DNA of 23,270 nucleotides from Tulasnella sp. 424 (lineage: Eukaryota; Basidiomycota; Agaricomycetes; Cantharellales; Tulasnellaceae): positions 1 to 23,270 of the forward strand of contig WSUB01000327.1 of NCBI GenBank assembly GCA_019633425.1. The letters run 5' to 3'. The translations under genes and the position numbers were made by a program. How positions within the stretch are numbered: position 1 is the stretch's first letter; the number at the start of each line of letters is the position of its first letter. The notes under the pieces are model-generated. The model made no database searches, was not told the DNA's origin, and saw only the letters and a list, made by a program, of their open reading frames with translations. Positions 1-9,494 of this stretch are shown piece after piece.

Positions 1-874
1 ACCCGACCGTTGCGGCATGGCGAGGTGCAGTTTCCGGCGTTAAAGAGGCGGCAGACTTCGGACGATGCGCCGGTCCTTGGGGGTTTCTTCTGCTCGGTGG
101 GCCACTGGCAACGATGGCCCACGAGATGCTCGTCAAAGAGATCGCTGTCCCGCAGGCCCCAGCGCATGTAATCGCCTCGCTGCATCTCCCGGCGGCGACG
201 TTGAAAAAGGCGAGGTGGTAGCGCAGGACCGCCGACCACTCATATTCATCATTGAGCTTTTGCAGCTGCCCGACGTAAAGCATGGCGGCTGCCGCGAAAT
301 ACTTGCAGTCCAGAACATGGTGAATTAGGACCGTGAAGTAGTTGACGAGTGGCTGGTGGATATAAGAGAAAGAGGGATAGTCGCGGGCGGTGGCATCACC
401 TCTGATGCGGAGGCTGGTGCCGTCGAGTTCGAGAGTGGACCGGTCGGGTTTGTCCCGATAGCGTGCGTTGAGCTTGTACAGGTCGCTGGCCGTTAGGGTA
501 TGACCGAGCACCGAAGCAAGCACACTCCCCTCGACTTCGGGAAAGAGATCCTGAACAGACAACTTACCGGCAGTGGGGTTAATGGAAGGAGGGCCCGTGA
601 AGTGCGCGGTCTGGCTTTGTTGAGGCTGTGCTTGCACTTGCTGCTGCTGATTTACTAAGAGAACGGCCTGGACGATGGTGGCGATATCCGTAGCATTGAG
701 TGAGGTGGCGGGGGAGGGCGAGGAAGTGGAGGGTTGGATAGGAGCCGAAGTGGAGGGTTGGTTGGGAGCCGAAGTGGAGGAAGCGCCGGACATAACGGGT
801 GGATCGGTGCTGGGCTGAGATGACTGAGCAGTAGAAGAGATGAATTGGCCCTTAGCGTTGCGGGCAGCTGGCAT
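1..874 (-). pseudogene. gag-like retroelement protein with C-terminal Cys-rich finger, frameshifted, runs off the left edge
   Basis: Reading leftwards from an ATG at 874-872, a protein of more than 280 codons opens. Its first ~90 residues are low-complexity and rich in Ser, Thr, Pro and Gln, including a short STSAP/QPSTS repeat. A compact conserved-looking region follows, with the stretches LSVQDLFPEVEGSVLASVLG and HHVLDCKYFAAAAMLYVGQL. Near 198-201, directly after LAFFN, the coding sense moves to another frame. In that frame it continues with REMQRGDYMRWGLRDSDLF and ends at the window edge in CRLFNAGNCTSPCRNGR, the start of a C-x7-C-x3-C finger. This pattern resembles the gag-like ORFs that accompany retroelements in agaricomycetes; that assignment rests on remembered family resemblance, not a search. 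One missing base explains the frame change. It could be a real lesion or a sequencing error. The partner polymerase or recombinase, if any, lies outside the window. Confidence 0.55.
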
Positions 875-973
875 GCACTGGGGAAAAAAAAAAGAGAAAG
901 TGATCGAGAAGGTCGGAACCTTTGAGAGCGAGGATGAGAGGAGATGGGGATCCGAAGTACACGAGAGTGAGGG

Positions 974-979
974 TATATA
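974..979 (-). promoter_or_regulatory. possible TATA box for the gag-like gene
   Basis: A TATATA hexamer lies about 100 bp upstream of the ATG at 874, on the same strand. A pyrimidine-rich tract ending in CCCCAG precedes the ATG by a few bases and could be leader sequence or an intron acceptor. The position suits a fungal promoter, but a single hexamer is weak evidence. Confidence 0.3.
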
Positions 980-1188
980 AGTGTACCGTGACAAAGAAAT
1001 CCCGTCATGAAAGATGTACAAGGATAGCTGAAAGATGGACAATGAATGGTGAAACGGAGTGAATGCAGAGAAAAGAGGAAGCAGAATAAAGAGAAAGAAG
1101 CACAAAACCGGAAGAGGAAGTGGGCGCGGACGCGTAAGGGCCATTGGCCAACTGCAGCCACACTCCCCCTCTAACGCTGCACTCCCAT

Positions 1189-1881
1189 TTTCAAAACACC
1201 TGGCCATTCCCACATTCTACGCGTCTAAATGACAAAGTGCATTTGGATCATTTCTCGCTCATTTCTCCACCAATTCACTTCATACCGGATCGCATGTACT
1301 CCTATGAGCTGGCTTCAGGGAATGATAGGCATTTATGCAGCCTACAACGTGGTTTAGAATTTATCGCTGAGATTGCCCCCCTGGCACGGATTTTGAGGAT
1401 TTCAGAACACTGGGTCAAGTATCTGCTACCAAAGCAGACTCATGTCTTTTGTATGAGTATAATTTAGTGTCCCCTGATGGGTTTTATGTTTCCTTCTCCC
1501 AAACTTGTGGTGTTCTGAGTTGTAGAACATATTTACAGACAAGCAAAAGAGCTGGATTCAGGCTAGTACGACCTCCAGCAACTCCTCCTACACCCTATTC
1601 CCTATTTAATGCTGATAAAAATAGCTTGGTGGGAGCTTGAGCTGATTGGCACAGCAGGGATTTGGCAAATGGTCAAATGCCGTTAGGGGAGGGCAAGTTT
1701 CCAAGGGGAGCACACAATATGCTTTGAGAGAATGAAAACTGAGCTGTGCCCTCGCTATTACTTATCTGAGCTTATCTAAGCTTGGATGAGGTGAAAAGGT
1801 GGAGAAATGGTGAAGAACTGGGCCAAATGCTGCTGGGTCGCGTAGGCGTGTAGAATGTGGGAATGGCCAGGTGTTTTGAAA
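1189..1881. mobile_element. non-autonomous DNA element with ~95-100 bp terminal inverted repeats
   Basis: The left end begins TTTCAAAACACCTGGCCATT, and the reverse complement of the right end (finishing at 1881) begins with the same 20 bases. The match continues through CCCACATTCTAC and then imperfectly to about 1284 on the left and 1782 on the right, including CATTTCTCCACC in both arms. About 500 bp lies between the arms. I see no transposase or other recognisable protein there, only short unsupported ORFs. No clear target-site duplication is visible: the flanks read CTCCCAT on the left and TCAGCTG on the right. Size and structure fit a MITE-like or internally deleted cut-and-paste element. 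The superfamily cannot be named. Its right end sits within about 8 bp of the point where DUF6535 copy 0 homology begins. Confidence 0.7.
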
Positions 1882-1888
1882 TCAGCTG

Positions 1889-2683
1889 TAACATGCTACA
1901 ATGTGTCCACCAAATGATCACCGGTGACCACAATCGCACAGAACACAAGTTCAATATGCTACAAACCTGCGAATCTCATCTGCGACGTCCTGGGTTCCCG
2001 GAAGCGGGAAGACAGATCATACGGAAGATGCGACTTGACTTAGCACAAGTTTGGGAGCGAGAGTGTGAGGTTTGGGCCGCAAAAAACGAGTACGTTGGCT
2101 GACGATGATCGTTTGACTCGAGTTGATCAACCTTCCCTGTTCTTTAGTATCCCAACAGGCCTCTTTGACTTGTTGGATCACTATATCACGTACACCCAAT
2201 CGATTTATAAAGCTTTCCTCGTAATCGACCGTGACGGCGGTGAATCAGTCACAGTTCTGCAAGTATTTGGCCCACCCGCTTGTAGGGTTTTCTCTTATGG
2301 AGCACAGAGGTGGAGAGAACGGGGGGTGATACGTGAAAAGCGTAAAGCGTTCCGCAAGATGTTCGACGAGTTCGTGATGGACTTAGATGCTCCTTCTCGC
2401 CAGAACCAGGTTCGAGTTTCCTCTATCCGAGATACCTCATATTTCCTGAATCTTCCCTCCAGAAGCATGCGAGGCGTGTCCGAGATCCGGACGAACGTTG
2501 GTGCCATTGGCAAGAAGAGTCGGCGTCGATTAACAAGACTTTATGTTCTCTTCCGTAAGTCGTCATTCTCGTCAAATAAAGCCGATGCGCGGTGGCTCAG
2601 TCAGGTCATGTCCTTTGAGTAGTCAGGACCCTCCTTATGTCGTCTGGAAAGACGGTGTCTGGGATGAACCATGGCATCAATGA
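1889..2683 (+). pseudogene. DUF6535 gene copy 0, 3' half only
   Basis: This matches the last part of the three complete DUF6535 genes. Exon 3 is entered part-way (NMLQCVHQMITGD) and ends at 2089. It is followed by intron 3 (2090-2147, GTACGT..TTTAG), exon 4 (2148-2409), intron 4 (2410-2462, GTTCGA..CCAG), exon 5 (2463-2554), intron 5 (2555-2622, GTAAGT..TAG) and exon 6 (2623-2683, ending DEPWHQ-stop). With these introns removed the remaining frame is open. Exons 1 and 2, with the DUF6535 signature and all membrane helices, are missing, and the inverted-repeat element stands in their place. The copy is also the most diverged at the protein level, for instance in the ITYTQSIYKAFLVIDRD stretch. 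It is a truncated relic and is unlikely to make a membrane protein. Confidence 0.8.
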
Positions 2684-3169
2684 TCCTGCTCTGTGTCTTG
2701 GAACGGAGGAAGAGCTCTTCGGCTATATCACTTATTGTCTCGAACTTTGTGCGCCGTACTGATACGCCCTACTAGCTCACTTACGTATGCACGCGGCAGG
2801 CGTATTCCAATGTTTCTTCGCTCATGCTTTAAAGTTTAAAGCATAAGTTTAAAGTGCCCAACACGCGCATGCCATGGCATTCCCTCCCCCGCTTCCCCAG
2901 TTTCTCGAGTCAGTAGATATAGTTACAGTGCCGACGTGTTATAACGATAATTATCGTTTCCTTGGCTTGGGCAGAAGGCCGCAGCGGGGCAACGGAAATA
3001 GCTAAGAGTAACGCGTAAAAACCACTCCCGCTCCATCGTCACATCAACATGTCGGTCAAACGATAAGTGAAAATGCTTGGCTCTTGGAAGGAATAGTCGA
3101 AAGAAAACAAAATCTCGTTATAAGACTGGCGATCCCCCTTCCTTCCACTAAAGAAGAAAATCGGTTCGT
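2684..3169. repeat. shared 3' intergenic block, unit 0/1 (no gene)
   Basis: This lies between the convergent 3' ends of DUF6535 copy 0 and NST remnant 1. It holds shortened, diverged versions of segments found after every DUF6535 copy, such as TTTCTTCGCTCATG, CCAACACGCGCA and GCGTAAAAACCACT. At 2825-2843 a TTTAAAG stretch is repeated, making a near-perfect 19-base palindrome that other copies lack. No coding potential is seen. Confidence 0.6.
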
Positions 3170-3966
3170 TCAGCGCCTCGAAGACGACCCGAACATCTCA
3201 CTACCCGCAGACCCCGAGCTCGTAAGCCCATCCGATCCTACCGTTCCAGTCATGCCAAGCCCAGCGTTTGACTTATTCCGGCTCGGAGGTTCAGACGTAT
3301 AGAGCGACGCCTGAGACCAGTACGGTTGAGCGCGGTTGCGTATACTCCACCAGTCGCGACGGGGAAGTATCTGCCTTGATCGTTGCATAAAGGGTTTGAA
3401 GGACGGCTGATGGAGCCTTTGACAGCTGAAGCGATTGATCCCGGTGTGGGGAGAGGGGATTTCTTCTCGGGGTTCATGTCACCGAGGATGGGTTGGCTCG
3501 GGTCGACCGGTGATCCGGGGGCGTTGGTAGACTTGCGTCCACTGCCCTTCAACGACAACGACGGGAGGCTAACCCTCGTGGCCGACCCTTGATCCCCGCC
3601 CAACTTCTCTTGAACGACCCCCCTAGGTTTCTCCGCGCAGGTTGGTTGTAGAGCCACGGCGTGGCAGCGAGGACGATGCTGGACCCGACGACGAACGAAA
3701 CCGTGATGCTGAAGTCGAATAGGGCAGCGGAAGCGAGGAACGACATGATGCTGCTCAAGCTCGTCGCGAGACCCTTCATGATGTTGTCGGCGTACTTGAT
3801 GACCACGGTGGTAACCACCCTCCTAACACCTGGACCGTAGCCAAGTCATTCAGCCAAAGTCCTCGAATGGGTTCCGGAACCACCCGCCGGAAGATGTTGG
3901 TGTCGAGTTTTCGGAGAAGAATACGGGGACGAGGGCCGGGAGCAAGGATAATAAGGAATGTTGGAC
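3170..3966 (-). pseudogene. nucleotide-sugar transporter remnant, copy 1 (C-terminal half)
   Basis: Read on the minus strand, this keeps the later membrane helices and cytosolic tail of an SLC35A-type nucleotide-sugar transporter. Recognisable pieces are VVIKYADNIMKGLATSLSSI, FDFSITVSFVVGSSIVLAAT with YNQPA, and a Ser/Pro-rich tail containing VDPSQPILGDMNPEKKSPLP and SSGSAGSEMFGSSSRR-stop. Intact relatives are Golgi or ER antiporters importing UDP-sugars for glycosylation. The pieces lie in three different frames, with frameshifts near the NQPA motif and near the segment that should read WATVLMQVFGG, which is partly deleted. Everything upstream of the VRNVQLSLFSLLP region is gone. At about 3966 the sequence passes abruptly into the 5' flank of DUF6535-1. 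No functional protein is possible. Confidence 0.8.
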
Positions 3967-3981
3967 TTTCTTTTCCAGACG

Positions 3982-4256
3982 TCACATTTAACGAATTTCG
4001 ATCTGGTCTCTTTTATCACTCATTTTTTTTCCTGGCTAAACCTTGTTGTACAGTGGTCGAGAGTCAAGCCTTCGGATGTATGTAGTTCGCGGTCGGAGAA
4101 TGCCGGTGTGAGGTCCGTGGACCCCGATCGCCCGCACGGATGCCACGAGGCAAACCCCAACCCTCGCCATCGTCTATCTTCCACCACCTCCCCGACAGCA
4201 AGAAAGACACCCTACACCACCCCTGAATATCAAAGCCACCTCAGCCACTATCTTCG
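3982..4256 (+). promoter_or_regulatory. 5' flank and probable leader of DUF6535-1
   Basis: This block is alignable with the flank of DUF6535-3 (TTTAACRAATT, GATCTGGT, TTATCACTCA, TGTACAGT). Near the gene it carries the stretch shared by all copies, ATCTTCCACCACCTCCC. Copies 2 and 4 have TATACAG where this copy has TGTACAG, so a clear TATA box is absent. An upstream ORF of 28 codons (4140-4226) sits inside the block. An in-frame TGA at 4224 rules out a longer N-terminus for the main ORF. With NST 1 truncated, this flank is only about 290 bp long. Confidence 0.45.
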
Positions 4257-6743
4257 ATGAACGCTACCGCTCAAAACCCTCTAAACCCTTTCGTCTTCGA
4301 AGTTCCGGACCCAACCGAAGAGTTCGGGCAAGACGGCGGCAAATTCTACCGCCGCTACGATGCCCTCGCAGATGAAATAGATGACGACATAGTGGAAAGA
4401 TTAAAAGGGCAACTCGATGGATTGCTAATTTTCGTGAGTAATGGATCTTCCGTACGCCAAGGGTCTCCTAAGTGCCGATATACAGGCCGGTCTTTTCGCA
4501 GGTGTCAATACCGCATTTCTTGCCCTCACCCTTCCTCTCTTATCCCCCGATTCCGCTGACGACACCAACGCTTTGCTTGCCCAGAACAACGGGATTCTAA
4601 TCCAGTTGGTCACAGGGAGGAACGACAGCGTGCCAACCAATTCCGCACTTCCTTCCGCGGAGTTCTCCCCTGCCACCAATATCTTCACTATCAACGCCCT
4701 CTTCGCTTTGAGCCTAGCATTTGCAATTATCTCCTCTTTCCTGGCCGTTCTGGGTCGACAGTGGCTTTTCTACTACCGCAAGCGTAGTGGAGGTGGTACA
4801 GACAGCCAGCGGTGGGAGCAACTCAAGCGGTACCTCGGAGCCGAGCGGTGGCACCTTGAGCCCATCTTGGACGACGTCCTTCCGTCTCTCCTGCAAATCG
4901 GTCTCATCATTTTCTGCACATCGCTCATCCTCTACCTTCACCACCTCAGCCCCACAATCTCCGTTCTTGTCGGAATACCCCTGTACGTTGGTCTCGCATT
5001 CTTCGTCGGCAGCGCACTCTGCACTAGCTGGGACAAATTTTGTCCATTCCACAGTCCGCTGTCTCATATGCTCTTCTGGGGCGCTCGCAAAATACCCATA
5101 GCTTTGGGAGCGGTGAGGGCGTTGAAGTGGGAGAAGCTCAGCTCACTTTCTCCAAGACCGTGGCTGCATATATTAGCTAATGGTCGGGCAGAGGAACCCT
5201 TCGAGTCGCTCCAGGTCATCGCGCTCCAACGAGCCATTTGTACATCCGATGATCCGCTAACTCATCTGAACGCTACAGCAAACATCTTCGCGATCACAAC
5301 TGTCGCCCAAATGAAGGAACTATGGAGCGGTGAGGATTTTCGGGAGCGTTTCCTTGACCAAGTACGAAATTCATATTCCCGGGGGCTGCAGTTCCGAGGT
5401 CAAGATCAGGTCAATTTTGCAACGGCCGTCCAGCGGCTGTACTGCGCTGCCGTGGCCCATTGTATTCTTCTTCTTGACGTTGGATGGTATCACCTTCGTG
5501 ATTTTAAAGAAACGTTATACGCTGTCCGGGAAACATCAGTCTTGGTTCCCGGTTCTCAAATTCTGAACTCTCCGGCTTCACTGATTCGAGGCACCCTCGC
5601 ATTCTCGATACTCCAATTATTTTTCTATACTCCATCCTCCGAGACCATCAATACCATCCGCAACCACATAGTAATCTGCTCTAGCGGCCAGAGACATCAA
5701 GACTGGAAGTTCCTCGGCGTCCTCTCCTTCATCGTTTTCAACCTTCCTGATTTCTATGATATCAGAGTCAGGCAAATCCACTCACTTGACTCTTTTCGTA
5801 GGGTATACAGATGGTCCGTAAATCATGGATCGTTGATTCCTTTCCGAGTGTGTTGACCATACACTTCGGTTCCAATAGGGACACAGAACAGGCTGCTGCA
5901 ACGATCAGGGAGGCATTTGATGTTTTGGTAGACCCCGAGTCTGGAGACCGACTTGACCTTAACCATCTCCTGATCAACATACTACAATATGCCCGCCAAA
6001 TGATCACTGGTGACCACACTCACCTGGAACGTACGTTTGCCGTATTAGGAAGCTGTGAATCCTTTCTGCAGGATTCGAGGCTCCCGGAGGCAGGACCCGA
6101 AATCATAAGGGAGACTCGGTTTGACCTATCACAAGCTTGGGAGCGGGAATGCGAGGTTCGGGCAGCAAAATACTAGTATGTTAGCTGGTGATGACTGTTT
6201 AACTCGAGTTGATCGACCTTCCTCACCCTTTAGTATCCCAACCCGCCTCTCCGATATGCTAAACCAATATTTCCAAAAGGTCCGAACCACTTATCAAGCC
6301 GACCTTGGATGCGATGAATCAGTCGCACTTCTGCAAACGTTTGGTCCACCCACTCATAAGCTTTTCTCTTATCGCCCAATTGATTGGGAAGAACCGAGAG
6401 TGATACGTGAAAAGCGTAAAGGGTTCCGAAACATGTTCAACGAGTTCGTGACGGAGGTTGATGCTCTCTCTCGCCGGAACCAGGTTCGAATTTCCTTCCA
6501 TTCGAGACATCTCATATTTCCTGACCTTTCCCCTCAGAATCATGCGAGACGTGTTCGAAATCCGGACGAACGTTGGTGCTATTGGCAAGAGCAGTCAGCG
6601 TCGATCAGGGATTTACATTCTTTTCCGTAAGTCGTCATTCTCGTTAACCAAAGCCAGTGCGTGATGGCTCAATCAGATCATGTGCTTTACGTAGTCCCGA
6701 CCCCCCTAATGTCTCCTGGGAAAACGATGACTGGTTTGAATGA
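4257..6743 (+). CDS. DUF6535 multi-pass membrane protein, copy 1 (six exons, 729 aa)
   Basis: Exons are 4257-4433, 4486-5813, 5879-6175, 6234-6483, 6538-6626 and 6695-6743, giving 730 codons with the stop. Intron donors are GTGAGT, GTCCGT, GTATGT, GTTCGA and GTAAGT; all acceptors are AG. The start is fixed by an in-frame stop just upstream and by conservation in the other copies. The DUF6535 signature (EEFGQDGGKFYRRYDALADE, then DGLLIF) fills residues 25-59. Likely membrane helices are at about 60-79, 125-150, 191-212 and 216-238, with GRQWLFYYRKR between the second and third. Residues beyond 240 are probably soluble and match no domain I recognise. Exon 3 would end in TAC TAG if read through, but splicing at TA|GTATGT removes the stop. 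The family's function is unknown. The upstream neighbour on the opposite strand is a dead transporter. Confidence 0.85.
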
Positions 6744-7494
6744 TCTTGCTCCGGCTCCGGGAGGGGAGAAGGAGCTATTCAGCTGGACCACTTCTTGTCC
6801 CGTACTTCGTGCGTTGTATTAATAGGACTCGTCCGTCCTTTTCTGCCTTCCCGAATCCCACACATACTCACCCATGTGGCAGGCGGGTCATAACCTTTCT
6901 TCGCCCATGTTTCAAAGCGTCCAACACGCGCACCACATAGCACTTCCCACCCGGCCTTTGCCAGTTTACCCAAACCTGTTTATTTCTCCACTCATGTTCT
7001 GTCGGACCTGTTGTATGTTGCGACAGACTCTATAAAATATTTCAGCTGGTGGTTGTCGGGATACCTGGCTCGCGTACTTTGCGCAGGGGCACTAGGGTTC
7101 AGATCCCCGAATTGATGAGGTGATTCCGAATGCACGACTTGTCTAAGATTTTCATAATGAAAAACAGGGAAAGCAACGAAAGGAAAAGCAGAGCATAAAA
7201 CATAATCGGAGAAACCAATACGTCACAGACACATGTACAATGTCGAAGTGTTACAACAATAACTAACGTAGCTCCGATTTGGCAGAACACAAAAAAGGGG
7301 TCTGCGGGACAACGGAAATAGCCAAGAGTAAACGCGTAAAAAACACTATCGTTCCATCACCATCAGCACCGCCGGTTGAACTAAGCTTGGCTCGCAGAGA
7401 AGTTACTAAAAAAAGGAAAGACGAAAAAACCCCGTTAGAATAAGGCTGATTTTCCCTTCCCTCCACAAAAAGAGAGAAATAAAACAGGTAATCC
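6744..7494. repeat. shared 3' intergenic block, unit 1/2 (no gene)
   Basis: This is the full-length version of the block between convergent DUF6535 and NST ends. Landmarks shared with the other units are CCATGTGGCAGGCGG, CCCAACC-type Pro-rich 3' flank, TTTATTTCTC, TTCAGATCCCCGAA, ACGACTTGTCTAAGATTTTC and GCGTAAAAAACACTATCGTT. It probably holds the 3' untranslated regions of both genes. A-rich runs near 7285-7300 and 7405-7430 are the only other visible structure. No coding potential is seen. Confidence 0.55.
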
Positions 7495-8634
7495 ATCAGC
7501 GCTTCAAAGATGACTCGCTTCCCGCAGACCCGAACTCCTATGCCCATCCGATCCCGCCATTCCGGTCATAGCAAGCCCAGTGTTTGACTGATTCCGGCTC
7601 GGGGGTTTAGACGTATAGAGTGACACCTGAGAACCAGTACGGTCGAGGGGTGTTCCGTTTACCCCACCGGTCGCGACGGGGAAGTATCCGCCTTGACCGT
7701 TAGACGAAGGACTTGAAGGACGGCCACTGAAGTCTTTAACCGCGGGAGCGATCGCTCCTGATGTGGGGAGAGGGGATTTCTTCTTTGGGTTCATGTCGCC
7801 GAGGATTGATTGGCTCGAGTCGATGGGTAATCCGGGGACGCTGGCCGACTTGCATCCACCGCCCTTCAACGACAACGACGACAGGCTAACCCTCATTCCC
7901 GATCTTTCATCCCCACCCAACCTCTCGTGAACGACCTCCCTGGGCTTCTCCTGGGCAGGTTGGTTGTAGAACCACGCGGCAGCGAGGACGATGCTTGATC
8001 CAACGGCGAAGGGTACGTTGATGCCGAAGTCGAAGAGGGCGAAGGAGGCGAGAAACGGGACGATAATGCTCAAACTCGTCGGGAATGTCGGCGTATTTAA
8101 CGATCATGGCGGTGACCAACTCTCCAAACGCCTGCATGATGGCCGTAGCCCAAGCCCGTCCGCCCAACGTCTCGAACAAGTTCTAGAACCACCGGCATGA
8201 TGGTTTTGAAGTCGAGTTTCCGGAATAGAATACCGGGACGAGGGCGGGAGCAAGGAGAATAAGGAAAGTTGGACGTTGCGAACCCGCAAGTCCTTTGAGA
8301 ACCATCTCAAAGTAAACTCCCATCAAACCGGACGTAACGCACGCTGAAGAAAGGGCCAAGAACCCTTTCAACGAGTTCGTGACGTACTTCGCGACCGAAT
8401 CTCCACCTCCATGCCCGTCAGCTCCCGTTTGGATTTGCACGACGCCAGCTCCGATCCCCAATCCCAAGAAACCGAGCCATTTGACGGTGCTCAATCCCTT
8501 CCTCAGCATCAACACTCTGAACCCGGTCGTGGTGAGGATCTTCATCTGATGCCTCACTTGCAACGTAGCTACGTCCAAATCCGAAGCCGCGACAAACTGC
8601 AGGTTATTTTGAACGACGTACAAGATCGCCGGGA
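7495..8634 (-). pseudogene. nucleotide-sugar transporter remnant, copy 2 (5' end deleted)
   Basis: On the minus strand it starts at VQNNLQFVAASDLDVATLQV and runs through MKILTTTGFRVLMLRKGLST, GAGVVQIQTGA, CVTSGLMGVYFEMVLKGL, LVPVFYSGNS, AWATAIMQAFGELVTAMIV, FALFDFGINVPFAVGSSIVL and the Ser/Pro-rich tail with PKKKSPLPTSG. This is the order seen in SLC35A-family UDP-sugar transporters. Lesions visible are a frameshift after KGL with a one-base loss that restores the frame, a TGG-to-TAG stop in the SCRWFW segment near 8183, and a roughly 13-base deletion removing NIMKGFA. A further deletion near 7510 scrambles the last residues. The first exons are missing: at 8634 the sequence jumps into material that lies about 770 bp further upstream in copy 4. 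Confidence 0.8.
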
Positions 8635-9494
8635 GAACACGGCGACCCTGAAGTTGTGCCTTATATAAATCCAGCCCCCGCCCACTGAATCGTAGTTCCT
8701 AGCCGCCTCATTCGGGTCCTCTCAAGTCAGCACGTTGCCGTGACCGTGGTCATTTGGTACCATCTGCAGTATATTTATGTAAATGAATTGTTACAAGATG
8801 TCTTGAGCTACTAGCGGTCGACACGTTGGCTCCCGGGCTTGCACACCCAGCCCAAACCAATCCGGAGAGTTTCGCGGACTTATGTATCCAGGAAGGTCAA
8901 AAATTAACCTACCGTCGGCGTCGGAAAAGTTTAAATAATGTCTTGGCCGGAGCGACTCTCGCGGCAGCTCTGGTTCTAACACGATGACGCGATCAACAGA
9001 CCTTTACAAACTTGAACCCATCACGTACAATCTTAGGTGACTCCCAACGGTGAATCGATCGTCGGGCCAAACTTGAAGAACTAGCTGTGTTGAATCACCC
9101 GCAAGTCTCATAGAGCGACTATAGCTAGTCGTAGGTATCATTATAGGTCTGAATAACTCTCGACGAGCTTCAAACAACGCAGGCTTTCAAAACCACCAAG
9201 GATTCATCTCCAGCATCACATTCACAGAATAGCAGTTTGCTCTCCCATTTCTTCCTGACCGGACCTTCTTTATACAGTTGTTGGGCGTCGAGTTCTCAAA
9301 CAGAGGGAGGTCAAGGTCGGACTCCGGTGCGGGGAATTCCGGTGCGAGGTCCGAGCGTGGCTATGCCCCAATCGCCGCGTGGATGCCTCGAGGCAAGTCC
9401 CAACCCACGCTTTCGTCCATCTTCCACTACCTCCCCCGACAGCGAGGAAGACATAGCCACCTTGATATCAACAGGATCTTAGCGACCATTTTCA
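8635..9494 (+). promoter_or_regulatory. 5' flank and probable leader of DUF6535-2
   Basis: This is nearly identical to 21808-22659 in front of DUF6535-4, including GAATTGTTACAAGATGTCTT and CTACTAGCGGTCGACACGTT. A TATACAG motif at 9271-9277 lies about 220 bp upstream of the ATG and is kept in unit 4. TTATATAAA at about 8661-8669 is another TATA-like motif, perhaps once serving the deleted NST start. The ATG-proximal 130 bp contain the leader stretch shared by all copies and an upstream ORF that overlaps the main start. No supported protein gene is present here. Confidence 0.45.

Noticed and set aside
655..1161. Minus-strand 168-residue ORF across the gag-like 5' region
   Set aside because: It overlaps the better supported gag-like frame, is dominated by pyrimidine-run residues (Phe, Ser, Leu, Pro), and has no recognisable motif.
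2825..2843. 19-base palindrome TGCTTTAAAGTTTAAAGCA
   Set aside because: It looks like a simple triplication of TTTAAAG in one decayed flank. It is absent from other units and no site function is suggested.
4714..5101. Overlapping ORFs on both strands inside DUF6535 exon 2 (and equivalents in other copies)
   Set aside because: They are shadows of a GC-rich coding exon. Only the DUF6535 frame is conserved with the helix pattern.
5814..5890. Alternative intron 2 using GTAAAT donor and a later acceptor (RWS|AAAT..)
   Set aside because: It works in copies 1 and 3, but copy 2 lacks the needed AG. GTCCGT with the AATAG/AACAG acceptor keeps phase in all three.
6484..6500. tRNA T-loop-like GGTTCGAATT motif repeated in several units
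   Set aside because: No acceptor, D or anticodon stems surround it. It is the start of intron 4 of the DUF6535 gene.
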